A stretch of DNA of 6,034 nucleotides, from assembly GCA_026991065.1 (NCBI GenBank), contig JALXCG010000419.1:1-6034 (forward strand). The letters are read 5' to 3'. This document shows, piece by piece, positions 1-6,034 of the stretch. Both the position numbers and the translations under genes were made by a program. Under the pieces are notes generated by a model. That model did not search any database. It had not been told where the DNA came from and worked only from the letters and a program-made list of their open reading frames with translations. Numbering within the stretch: position 1 is the stretch's first letter; each line of letters begins with the position of its first letter. This DNA is from JALXCG01 sp026991065 [NCBI: Gemmatimonadota bacterium]. Its GTDB lineage: Bacteria; GCA-2686955.

Positions 1-24
1 CCTCGGCTGGCGGCGGTGAAGCAC

Positions 25-55
25 CTCCCGCCGGGTGGATTCACCCGCGCGGGAG
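25..55. repeat. Strong GC-rich hairpin (13-bp stem, GATT loop)
   Basis: Positions 25-37 pair with 42-55 to form a 13-bp stem. One C (48) is bulged and the loop is the four bases GATT at 38-41. No T-run follows on the plus strand and no A-run precedes it, so it is not a classical intrinsic terminator in either direction. It may be a terminator-like structure for a gene outside the window, or part of a repetitive palindromic element. Confidence 0.6.
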
Positions 56-146
56 AGCATGGAGACGAGCAGAACAGCGCGTTGCCACTCTCGGCGCCGG
101 TCGGTTGGGCGCCGCCGTGGCGGAAAATTGCAATCCTTGCACATGA

Positions 147-202
147 GAGCCTGTCGCGCATTGGCTTTCGAGTCCCATGTTCAGGCCTGGTTCGAGAGCA
201 AG
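147..202 (+). repeat. Dispersed repeat, copy A
   Basis: This 56-bp stretch matches 458-512 with four mismatches and one single-base indel, so 51 of 56 aligned positions are identical. It starts with the 14-mer GAGCCTGTCGCGCA and ends in a segment containing GGCCTGGTTCGAG. Weaker similarity continues about 14 bases upstream (ATCCT near 133 and near 443). Inside both copies a GGCT-TTCG-AGYC mini-hairpin is kept, with one G-C to G-U change between copies. Confidence 0.8.
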
Positions 203-291
203 GCGCCGAGCTTGCGGGAGAGCTGGTTGTTTTTCAAGAACTGGCAACGCAGGGATCGGGCCGGGGAGGAGTGCGGGCGACCTGAAGAGAT

Positions 292-309
292 TGCGCGACA
301 GGCTCCCGG
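292..309 (-). repeat. Inverted copy of the repeat core
   Basis: These 18 bases are the exact reverse complement of 454-471, giving a perfect 18-bp inverted repeat with a 144-bp spacer. The inner 14 bases are also the reverse complement of 147-160. Similarity beyond the core is weak, so this is either a partial copy or a shared short motif rather than a full inverted element. Confidence 0.75.
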
Positions 310-328
310 CGGAAGCATTGATGGCCGA

Positions 329-347
329 GGTGGGAAACCGACCCACC
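329..347. repeat. Small hairpin, 6-bp perfect stem
   Basis: GGTGGG at 329-334 pairs perfectly with CCCACC at 342-347 around a 7-base loop. It lies between the inverted core copy and direct copy B. It could form in DNA or RNA. No T-run follows, so it is not called a terminator. Confidence 0.45.
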
Positions 348-457
348 GCTTGCTCTCGCCGCGAATCGGAACCGGCTGGAGTCCGCGAGTTGGCCGACTG
401 AAGGGCCTCCCGCAACCTCCCCACATCCGGCGGCGTTGGTGTATCCTGGTTGCCCGG

Positions 458-512
458 GAGCCTGTCGCGCATGGCTTTCGAGCCCCGTGTTCGGGCCTGG
501 TTCGAGATCAAG
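458..512 (+). repeat. Dispersed repeat, copy B
   Basis: This is the second direct copy of the element at 147-202, offset by 311 bp and one base shorter. The shared core GAGCCTGTCGCGCA is perfect at 458-471. The copy also contains CCCG-TGTT-CGGG, a 4-bp stem that copy A does not keep. The segment GGTTCGAG resembles a tRNA T-loop, but no tRNA can be folded around it. Confidence 0.8.
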
Positions 513-680
513 ACGCTGAGTCCGCCGGAAGGTGCGGGCGGGCCCGCCGCGGGCCGCGCGGCCGGCAAGCCGCCCGGAAGGCGACGCGTCCACAGGCACA
601 ATCAGGAATTGCACAACCGGTTCCGGAGTTACGCGATGGACTTCGGCGAACCCGGTGCAGAGAGCTGCGTGCAGCATCGC

Positions 681-689
681 GGAAAGGGG
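681..689 (+). promoter_or_regulatory. Ribosome binding site of the radical SAM gene
   Basis: GGAAAGGGG is a purine-rich Shine-Dalgarno-like stretch. It lies 6 bases before GTG at 696 and only 3 bases before the in-frame TTG at 693. The spacing favours the GTG as the start. Confidence 0.6.
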
Positions 690-695
690 TGATTG

Positions 696-1757
696 GTGGG
701 GCTGCTGACCTCCGGCAATTTCAAGAAGAACGCTTACCACGCTGTTAATCTGACTCTGGAGTACACGCCTGAGTACATCAAAAAGCCGCTCTTGGCGGGC
801 GTGGCGAAGGTCCCGTTTGAGCGACGGTTACCTACTTATCTAATGATCGAACCCACCAACGCGTGCAACATCCACTGCCCGCTCTGCCCCGTCGGTGCCG
901 GCGTCATGAAGCGGAAAAGGGGCTTCATGGATGTGGATAAATACAAGGGCCTGATCGACGAGGTCTCCGGCTTTGTCCAGGAGATTGTCATGAACTTCGC
1001 CGGCGAAACGATGATGCATCCGCGCATCGGTGAGATGATCGGTTACGCCGAAGGCAAGGGCATCGAAGTCACGGTCGGCACCAACGGCACGTTTGACAAG
1101 ACCGAGGAGTTGCTGGACGCCGCGCCGACCGAGATCCTCTACGCAATCGATGGTTTGACCGAAGAGACCTACACGGAGTACCGGCGGGGTGCGAAACTGC
1201 AGCAGGTCAAGCAGAATCTGTTCAAACTGACCGAAGGAAAGCGCAAGCGTGGCCAGAAGAAGCCAAAGATTGTGCTGCAATTCGTGGTCATGAAGCACAA
1301 TGAGCATGAAGTGCCCGCCGTGATGCAACTGGCCCGTGAATGCGGGGCCGATGAGGTCTCCTACACTCCGGTTGTGATCAACGATTTCTTCAAGGACCGG
1401 AAGCACAACCTGATTTCCCAGTACCTGCCGAGAACCTCCATCTATCGCCAGTACAAACGGCTACGGGGTCGTGCAAAGGAGCGCAAGCCATCGATCTGTG
1501 CATGGGTTTTCCAATCGGTTGTGCTTTACAACGGCGACGTCTCAATCTGCTGTTTCGATTTCGACGGTACGATTCAGATCGGCAACGCTTTCGAGCCGGG
1601 CGGTTTTCTCAAAGTCTGGAATAGCGATAAATATCGGAGTTATCGGGAGAGGATCATTCGGCGCGAGTTGGACCTGTGTCATCACTGCGATTACTCGTTC
1701 ATCAAGCCGGTTCGGGTCGATCCGGCGAAGCATTGTGCCGAACCGCTCACGACATAA
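696..1757 (+). CDS. Radical SAM protein with SPASM/twitch-like C-terminal domain
   Basis: This predicted cytosolic iron-sulfur enzyme of the radical SAM superfamily reductively cleaves S-adenosylmethionine to start a radical reaction on an unknown substrate. Residues are numbered from the alternative TTG at 693; subtract one for the GTG start. The CX3CX2C motif that binds the [4Fe-4S] cluster is C58, C62, C65, in the context NACNIHCPLC. The SAM-contacting motif following in the barrel is AGE(T) around 103-106, and TNG is at 130-132. The C-terminal part has C-X11-G-X4-C (C269, G281, C286), then C287, a CX2C pair (C329, C332) and C348. This resembles SPASM but lacks its CX5CX3C extension, so probably one auxiliary cluster binds here. 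The length of ~353 aa is normal for the family. It stands alone: no precursor peptide or partner gene is adjacent, and its downstream neighbour is convergent. Codon use is less GC-rich than in the flanking genes. The fold call is firm; the substrate is unknown. Confidence 0.93.
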   Translation: MGLLTSGNFKKNAYHAVNLTLEYTPEYIKKPLLAGVAKVPFERRLPTYLMIEPTNACNIHCPLCPVGAGVMKRKRGFMDVDKYKGLIDEVSGFVQEIVMNFAGETMMHPRIGEMIGYAEGKGIEVTVGTNGTFDKTEELLDAAPTEILYAIDGLTEETYTEYRRGAKLQQVKQNLFKLTEGKRKRGQKKPKIVLQFVVMKHNEHEVPAVMQLARECGADEVSYTPVVINDFFKDRKHNLISQYLPRTSIYRQYKRLRGRAKERKPSICAWVFQSVVLYNGDVSICCFDFDGTIQIGNAFEPGGFLKVWNSDKYRSYRERIIRRELDLCHHCDYSFIKPVRVDPAKHCAEPLTT

Positions 1758-1874
1758 TTTTGCAAGCTGCCATGGATCCGCCGGGATGGAGTTGCCGGGC
1801 GGATGGGCCCACGGCCGGTTTTTCCGCGTGCTGTGGTCGCGTCAGTTCCGTGCCATGGTGTCGCCCCGGATCTC

Positions 1875-2990
1875 TCACCGGCTTTGCGCTGCCAGCAGCC
1901 GTTCCGCCGCGCGCGCCAGGCGTTCCTGGCCCAGGGCGTTCGGGTGAGGGTCGAAGCAGAGGTTGCCGCTGCGCAGGTGGGGGGCGTGTTGCAGAAAGGT
2001 GTCGTGCGGGATCTGCTGGTCGGCGAGGAAGGCGCTGGTGCGCGCCAGGCGATCGTCGGGGTCGCCGGCATGGAGCAGCAGAACGGCGAAATCGGCGCCG
2101 GCCCGGGCCGCCTCGTCGCGCATCGCCAGGATCAGTTGCCGCACCAGCGCTTCGTTCTCGGCGGCGCGCCGCTCGCGGGTGTGCGGGTCGACCCGGTTGT
2201 GGAGCTGGCGCAGGGTGGCGGCGGCAGCCTGGCGGCGGCGGGCGCGGTAGCGGCCCCAGGTGATGTTGTAGAGCTGGGAATGCTCCAGCAGGGTGCGGTG
2301 GGGGGCGGGTTGCGCCTCCCGTGCCTGGTCATACCAGGCGGCGCGGTCCTCCGGCACCGGCACGTTGGTTAGTTGCAGGGCTCCGTTGCGCAGGCGGAAG
2401 CGCGGCTTGGGGAAGCTGTAGCGGCTGGTCGCGCCGACATCGTCGAAGTCGTTGGCGGTGTAGAGCAGGAGCAGAAACCGGTCGATCGGCGCCGGCTTGG
2501 GCAGGGCGCAGAACTCCTGCAGCGCCAGATACTGCTGATCGGTGCCGTAGCCGGGCGCCGCCAGGTTGTAGAGGTTCCACTCGGGGTGGCGCCGCTGCAG
2601 CACCGCGGCGGCGGTCTGCTCATCCTCGACGCCCCAGCCCCAGGCAACCGAGTCGCCGATCAGGACCAGGTTGCGCTTGCCGGCAGTGGCCGGCGGGGAC
2701 GGGGTGCGGTAGCCGTGGGAGTCCAAGTGTACCCGCACCGCGAAGTCGTAGCCGGCAAAGTGGCCGGTGGCGTTGGGGCGACCGCGCCAGCCGAGGCGGG
2801 CATCGTACTGGTAGATCGCTTTCTGCGGTGCCTCTTCGCGGGCGCCGTAGACTGCGCAGGGGGAGAGAATCCGCACCGCGATCTCGCCCGCGGTCAGGGC
2901 GCAGAGGGTGCCGAGGAGCACCAGCAGGAGTTTGATGCGCAGCGGCGCGGGGCGGTTGGCGGGGATCTCCCGCGGCGGGGTGTGAGGCAT
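1875..2990 (-). CDS. Membrane-anchored SGNH/GDSL-type hydrolase family protein
   Basis: This 371-aa protein is probably an esterase, lipase or acyl-hydrolase acting outside the cytoplasmic membrane on an unknown substrate. A basic N-terminus (R18, K20) precedes a hydrophobic segment at about 19-34, read as a signal anchor; no lipobox is visible. The SGNH blocks are present in order: block I GDSVAWGWG with nucleophile S114, block II glycine in APGYGTDQ (147-149), block III asparagine N180 in YTAND, and block V DPHPNALG with D347 and H349. The catalytic triad is therefore complete on paper. ATG at 2990 was chosen because it lies just before the membrane segment. The frame stays open for another 152 codons upstream, but that translation is low-complexity Pro/Arg/Ala and looks noncoding. 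No clear Shine-Dalgarno sequence precedes the ATG. The gene converges on the radical SAM gene and diverges from dnaE, so it is probably transcribed alone. Confidence 0.88.
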   Translation of the reverse strand: MPHTPPREIPANRPAPLRIKLLLVLLGTLCALTAGEIAVRILSPCAVYGAREEAPQKAIYQYDARLGWRGRPNATGHFAGYDFAVRVHLDSHGYRTPSPPATAGKRNLVLIGDSVAWGWGVEDEQTAAAVLQRRHPEWNLYNLAAPGYGTDQQYLALQEFCALPKPAPIDRFLLLLYTANDFDDVGATSRYSFPKPRFRLRNGALQLTNVPVPEDRAAWYDQAREAQPAPHRTLLEHSQLYNITWGRYRARRRQAAAATLRQLHNRVDPHTRERRAAENEALVRQLILAMRDEAARAGADFAVLLLHAGDPDDRLARTSAFLADQQIPHDTFLQHAPHLRSGNLCFDPHPNALGQERLARAAERLLAAQSR

Positions 2991-3537
2991 GCGGCGATGG
3001 TTGCTGGCGAGAGGAGTGCGCCCCGCGTGGGGTCCGGAGCGGGTGCGGGGAGTTGGAGCGCCGCGGCGCGGCACGGTGGAGCAGAGGGCGGGGCGGATCG
3101 CCGCCGCCCGCCGGGGAAGGGGCGCCGGGTGACGCCGCCGCCCGTGAGGGTAGCGCGCCGTTGCCCGCTGGGAAAGGGGCCGATCCTGAGAGCGGGGAGC
3201 CGTCGGGGGGCGCATCGAGGCCGGAGGGCGCCGGCCGTGGCGATTGACCCCCCGGAAGCTGCGCCGGGCGGCGGGGAGCGGCGCGGAGGATGGAGCAGGG
3301 GCGGCCGCCGGGCACGGCGCGGATGCGGCGCGCTGGAGCCGAGAGCGGTTCCGCTGGGCAGGCGGCGATTTCGGCCGGAGTCGGCGCCGGGGCCGCGTCA
3401 TCCGGGCGCGTTGGGGCAAGGGGTTGCGGAGCGAGCGGAACTTCATTCAGAAAAATGGCGGCGCGCGGCTCCACTCCGTGGCGGGGTCATGCGCTAAGAT
3501 TCGCGGCGTCCGACCACGCCTTGCCGGGAGTCTCTTC
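2991..3537. other. Very GC-rich divergent intergenic region between the hydrolase gene and dnaE
   Basis: This 547-bp stretch should carry the promoters of both divergent genes. Most of it is G/C-rich low-complexity sequence. The 12-mer CGCCGCCGCCCG occurs at 3099-3110 and again at 3133-3144, within imperfect ~34-bp repetition. Four G-runs at 3170-3210 could in principle form a quadruplex, but one loop is 14 bases. The only clearly less GC-rich patch is near 3440-3500, just ahead of dnaE. It contains TAAGAT (3495-3500), which matches the -10 consensus at four of six positions but has no recognisable -35 partner. I see no supported gene or RNA here. Confidence 0.5.
3526..3530 (+). promoter_or_regulatory. 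Ribosome binding site that fixes a TTG start for dnaE
   Basis: GGGAG lies 7 bases before the TTG at 3538. That TTG is followed by QPADFVHLHLHSEYS, which is where DnaE proteins normally begin. No ATG is in frame near this point, so the site decides the start. Confidence 0.65.
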
Positions 3538-6034
3538 TTGCAGCCAGCCGATTTTGTTCATCTTCATCTCCACAGTGAGTATTCGCTGCTCGACGGGGCC
3601 AACCGTCTGGGCAAGCTCTGCAACCATGTGAAGTCGATCGGGCAGCCGGCGGTGGCTGTGACCGATCACGGTAATCTGTTCGGCGCCATTGAGTTCTACA
3701 AGGCGGCGAAGGCCGCGGGGGTGAAGCCGCTGCTCGGTTTCGAGGCCTATGTGGCGTCCGGTAGTCGGACCGAGCGCAAACAGATGCGCGGGGATGAGTG
3801 GGAGCCCTACTACCATTTGACGCTGCTGGCGAAGAACCAGGTGGGGTTCCGCAATCTTTGCAAGCTCTCCTCGATCGGCTATCGCGAGGGGTTCTACTAC
3901 AAGCCGCGGGTGGACCGCGAGGTGCTGGCGCGTCACGCCGAGGGGTTGATTGTGCTCTCCGGGTGTCTGTCGAGCGAGTTGCAGCGGCGGCTGGTGCGCG
4001 GCGACGAGGCGGGGGCGCGGGAGAGTGTCGCCTGGCATCTGGAGACGTTCGGGCGCGGCAACTACTACCTGGAGTTGCAGGATCACGGCATTCCCGACCA
4101 GCGCAAGGCGGGCGAGGGGCTGCTGCGGCTCAAGGATGAGTTCGATCTGCCGTTTGTGATCACCAACGATTCCCACTATCTGCACAAGGAGGATCACCGC
4201 GCGCATGACGCGCTGCTCTGCATTCAGACCGGCAAGAACGTGGATGATGCGCGCCGTTTCCGGTTCGATTCTGACCAGTTCTATGTGAAATCGACGGCGG
4301 AGATGGAGGCGGAGTTCGGTCATCTGCGGGAGGGGCTGCTGGCGACCCGCGAGGTGGCGGAGAAGGTGGAGGTCGAGCTGCAGTTCGGCAATCTGCTGCT
4401 GCCGCGGTTCGATATTCCGGAGGGGTTCGAGGATGCCGATGCGTATCTGCGCCACCAGGCGCGGGAGGGGCTGCGGGCGCGCTATCCGGAGGGGGTGAGC
4501 GACGCCGCGTGGGAACGGCTGGAGACCGAGCTGGCGGTGATCCGGGACATGGGTTTCTCGGGCTACTTCCTGATCACCCAGGATTTTGTGCAGGCGGCGC
4601 GGCGCTTGGGCTGTTCGGTGGGGCCGGGGCGGGGTTCGGCGGCGGGCTCGCTGGTGGCCTACGCGCTCACCATCACCAATCTGGATCCGCTGCCCTATGA
4701 CCTGCTTTTTGAGCGCTTCCTCAATCCGGAGCGGGTGACGATGCCGGACATCGACATCGATTTCGCCGATGATCGGCGCGAGTTGGTGATCGACTATGTG
4801 AAGGAGAAATACGGCAAGGATTGCGTGAGCCAGATCATCACCTTCAGCCGGATGAAAGCGAAGGCGGCGGTGCGCGATGTGGGGCGGGTGCTGGGGATGA
4901 GCTTCAGCGAGGTGGATCGGGTGGCCAAGCTGATCCCCAATGAGCTGAATATCACCCTGGAAGAGGCGATCGAGCGGGTGCCGGAGCTGCATGAGATGGC
5001 GCAGGCCGGGGACCGCAGCCAGGATCTGCTGGAGATGTCGCGCTCGCTGGAGGGGATGTGCCGGCACGCCGGGATCCACGCGGCGGGGGTGGTGATTACG
5101 CCGGAGCCGGTGGACAATTTCGTGCCCCTCTTCCAGACGCCGGATGGGGACCTGGCGACGCAGTGGGACATGAAGTATGTCGAGGAGTACGGCCTGCTGA
5201 AGATGGACTTCCTCGGCTTGCGCACGCTGACGATTCTGGACAATGCGGCGGCGATGATCCGTGAGAACCACGGGGTGGAGATCGATTTCGACCATCTCGA
5301 TCTGGAGGATGCGCCGACCTACGAGCTTTTCGGGCGGGGCGAGACGATCGGCATCTTCCAGTTTGAGTCGGGGGGGATGCGGGATTATCTGGCGAAGCTG
5401 AAGCCGGAGCGGTTGACCGATCTGATCGCCATGAATGCGCTCTACCGCCCGGGGCCGATGAAGAACATCGATTCGTTCATCGCGCGGAAGAAGGGGGAGG
5501 AGCCGATCGAGCTGCTGCATCCCTTGATGGAGCCGATCCTGCGCGACACCTACGGGATCATCGTCTATCAGGAGCAGGTGATGCGCATCGCCCAGGTGCT
5601 GGCCGGCTACTCGCTGGGCGGGGCGGATATTCTGCGGCGGGCGATGGGGAAGAAGAAGGCCGAGGTGATGGCGCAGCAGCGCGGTGTGTTCATTGCGGGG
5701 TGCGCCGAGAATGGGATCGACAAGCGGACGGCGCAGGCGGTTTTCGAGCTGCTGGAGGAGTTTGCGCAATACGGCTTCAACAAGAGCCACTCCGCCGCCT
5801 ACGCGTTCGTCGCCTACCAGACGGCGTATCTCAAGACGCACTATCCGCACGAGTTCATGGCGGCGGCGATGACTTCGGTGATGAACGACTCCGATCAGGT
5901 CTCGGTGTTCATGGATGAGTGCCGGCGGATGGGGATCCGTGTTGAACCGCCGGATGTTTTCGAGTCGAACTACGGCTTTACGGTGGCCGGCGGGAAGATC
6001 CGGTTCGGGCTGGGGGCGGTGAAGAATGTGGGGC
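3538..6034 (+). CDS. dnaE: DNA polymerase III alpha subunit, 5' part (runs off the window)
   Basis: This is the catalytic subunit of the replicative polymerase, copying the chromosome at the replisome. About 832 residues are present of the roughly 1,150-1,180 usual for DnaE. The start is TTG at 3538; an in-frame GTG at 3478 would add 20 unrelated residues. The PHP domain comes first and keeps all nine expected metal ligands: H10, H12, D19, H44, E69, H93, C143, D211, H213. The polymerase core follows, with GPGRGSAAGS at 362-371, catalytic D404 and D406 in PDIDIDF, and the third aspartate D557 in KMDFLGLRTLT. Finger motifs are YRPGPM (636-641), GGADILRRAMGKKK (694-707) and NKSHSAAYA (748-756). 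Helix-hairpin-helix sequence begins near the window edge. The beta-clamp binding, OB and C-terminal domains lie outside. The family is DnaE rather than PolC, because the PHP domain is N-terminal with no inserted exonuclease domain. The reading frame is intact throughout. Confidence 0.98.
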   Translation, partial: MQPADFVHLHLHSEYSLLDGANRLGKLCNHVKSIGQPAVAVTDHGNLFGAIEFYKAAKAAGVKPLLGFEAYVASGSRTERKQMRGDEWEPYYHLTLLAKNQVGFRNLCKLSSIGYREGFYYKPRVDREVLARHAEGLIVLSGCLSSELQRRLVRGDEAGARESVAWHLETFGRGNYYLELQDHGIPDQRKAGEGLLRLKDEFDLPFVITNDSHYLHKEDHRAHDALLCIQTGKNVDDARRFRFDSDQFYVKSTAEMEAEFGHLREGLLATREVAEKVEVELQFGNLLLPRFDIPEGFEDADAYLRHQAREGLRARYPEGVSDAAWERLETELAVIRDMGFSGYFLITQDFVQAARRLGCSVGPGRGSAAGSLVAYALTITNLDPLPYDLLFERFLNPERVTMPDIDIDFADDRRELVIDYVKEKYGKDCVSQIITFSRMKAKAAVRDVGRVLGMSFSEVDRVAKLIPNELNITLEEAIERVPELHEMAQAGDRSQDLLEMSRSLEGMCRHAGIHAAGVVITPEPVDNFVPLFQTPDGDLATQWDMKYVEEYGLLKMDFLGLRTLTILDNAAAMIRENHGVEIDFDHLDLEDAPTYELFGRGETIGIFQFESGGMRDYLAKLKPERLTDLIAMNALYRPGPMKNIDSFIARKKGEEPIELLHPLMEPILRDTYGIIVYQEQVMRIAQVLAGYSLGGADILRRAMGKKKAEVMAQQRGVFIAGCAENGIDKRTAQAVFELLEEFAQYGFNKSHSAAYAFVAYQTAYLKTHYPHEFMAAAMTSVMNDSDQVSVFMDECRRMGIRVEPPDVFESNYGFTVAGGKIRFGLGAVKNVG

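Larger units (their letters stand above)
1..695. other. Gene-poor, repeat-bearing region upstream of the radical SAM gene
   Basis: No convincing protein is encoded here. Several frames on both strands stay open at once, which is common in GC-rich noncoding DNA, and their translations are Arg/Pro/Gly/Ala-rich with no recognisable domain. The stretch instead holds two direct copies of a ~56-bp repeat, an inverted copy of its core, a 13-bp-stem hairpin near the left edge, a second hairpin at 329-347 and two perfect 12-bp palindromes at 537-563. I read it as intergenic DNA built from repetitive, structured elements. It could also contain a decayed gene or an uncharacterised structured RNA. I could not identify a transposase remnant or a tRNA. 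Confidence 0.6.

Noticed and set aside
458-512. tRNA-like T-loop sequence GGTTCGAG in the repeats
   Set aside because: No acceptor, D or anticodon arm could be folded around it in either copy.
609-640. Sigma70-type promoter ahead of the radical SAM gene
   Set aside because: TTGCAC at 609-614 matches the -35 box at only three of six positions, and nothing resembling a -10 box lies at the correct spacing.
35-748. Long overlapping open frames on both strands in the first 750 bases
   Set aside because: They overlap one another, contain the repeated DNA elements, show no domain or credible ribosome binding site, and one runs into the radical SAM gene.
1776-1823. Possible bidirectional terminator between the convergent genes
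   Set aside because: A 7-bp stem (1776-1782 with 1798-1804) has a 15-base loop, and the nearest T-run (1819-1823) begins 14 bases after the stem. Spacing and geometry are poor.
2373-3497. A 374-codon plus-strand frame across the hydrolase gene and the intergenic region
   Set aside because: It is antisense to the SGNH hydrolase, whose catalytic blocks are clear, and its translation is Gly/Arg/Ala low complexity.
3487-5850. A 787-codon open frame on the strand opposite dnaE
   Set aside because: Its translation is Leu/His/Arg-rich with no domain, and it lies exactly antisense to a clearly real dnaE. High-GC codon bias in dnaE removes stop codons from this antisense frame.

Overview
The window is high-GC bacterial DNA with three protein-coding genes. 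The phylum cannot be fixed from the sequence. The replicative polymerase keeps a full set of PHP metal ligands, which argues against an enterobacterial-type source, and non-ATG starts appear to be used. Nothing marks the window as a phage, plasmid or intact insertion sequence.

Layout. Positions 1-695 hold no convincing gene. They contain a cluster of repeats (two direct copies of a ~56-bp element plus an inverted core copy), a long hairpin and several perfect palindromes. A radical SAM/SPASM-type protein follows on the plus strand (696-1757). It faces a membrane-anchored SGNH/GDSL-type hydrolase on the minus strand (1875-2990) across a 117-bp convergent spacer. A very GC-rich 547-bp divergent intergenic region comes next (2991-3537). 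The 5' ~70% of dnaE, the DNA polymerase III alpha subunit, runs off the right edge (3538-6034).

The three genes show no operon relationship and no obvious shared pathway: one is a core replication gene and two are accessory enzymes of unknown substrate. The radical SAM gene uses visibly more A/T-ending codons than its neighbours. I found no convincing new multi-gene system. The parts most worth a second look are the repeat cluster in the first 700 bases, the lone radical SAM enzyme with a reduced auxiliary-cluster motif, and the predicted intrinsic proofreading site in DnaE.
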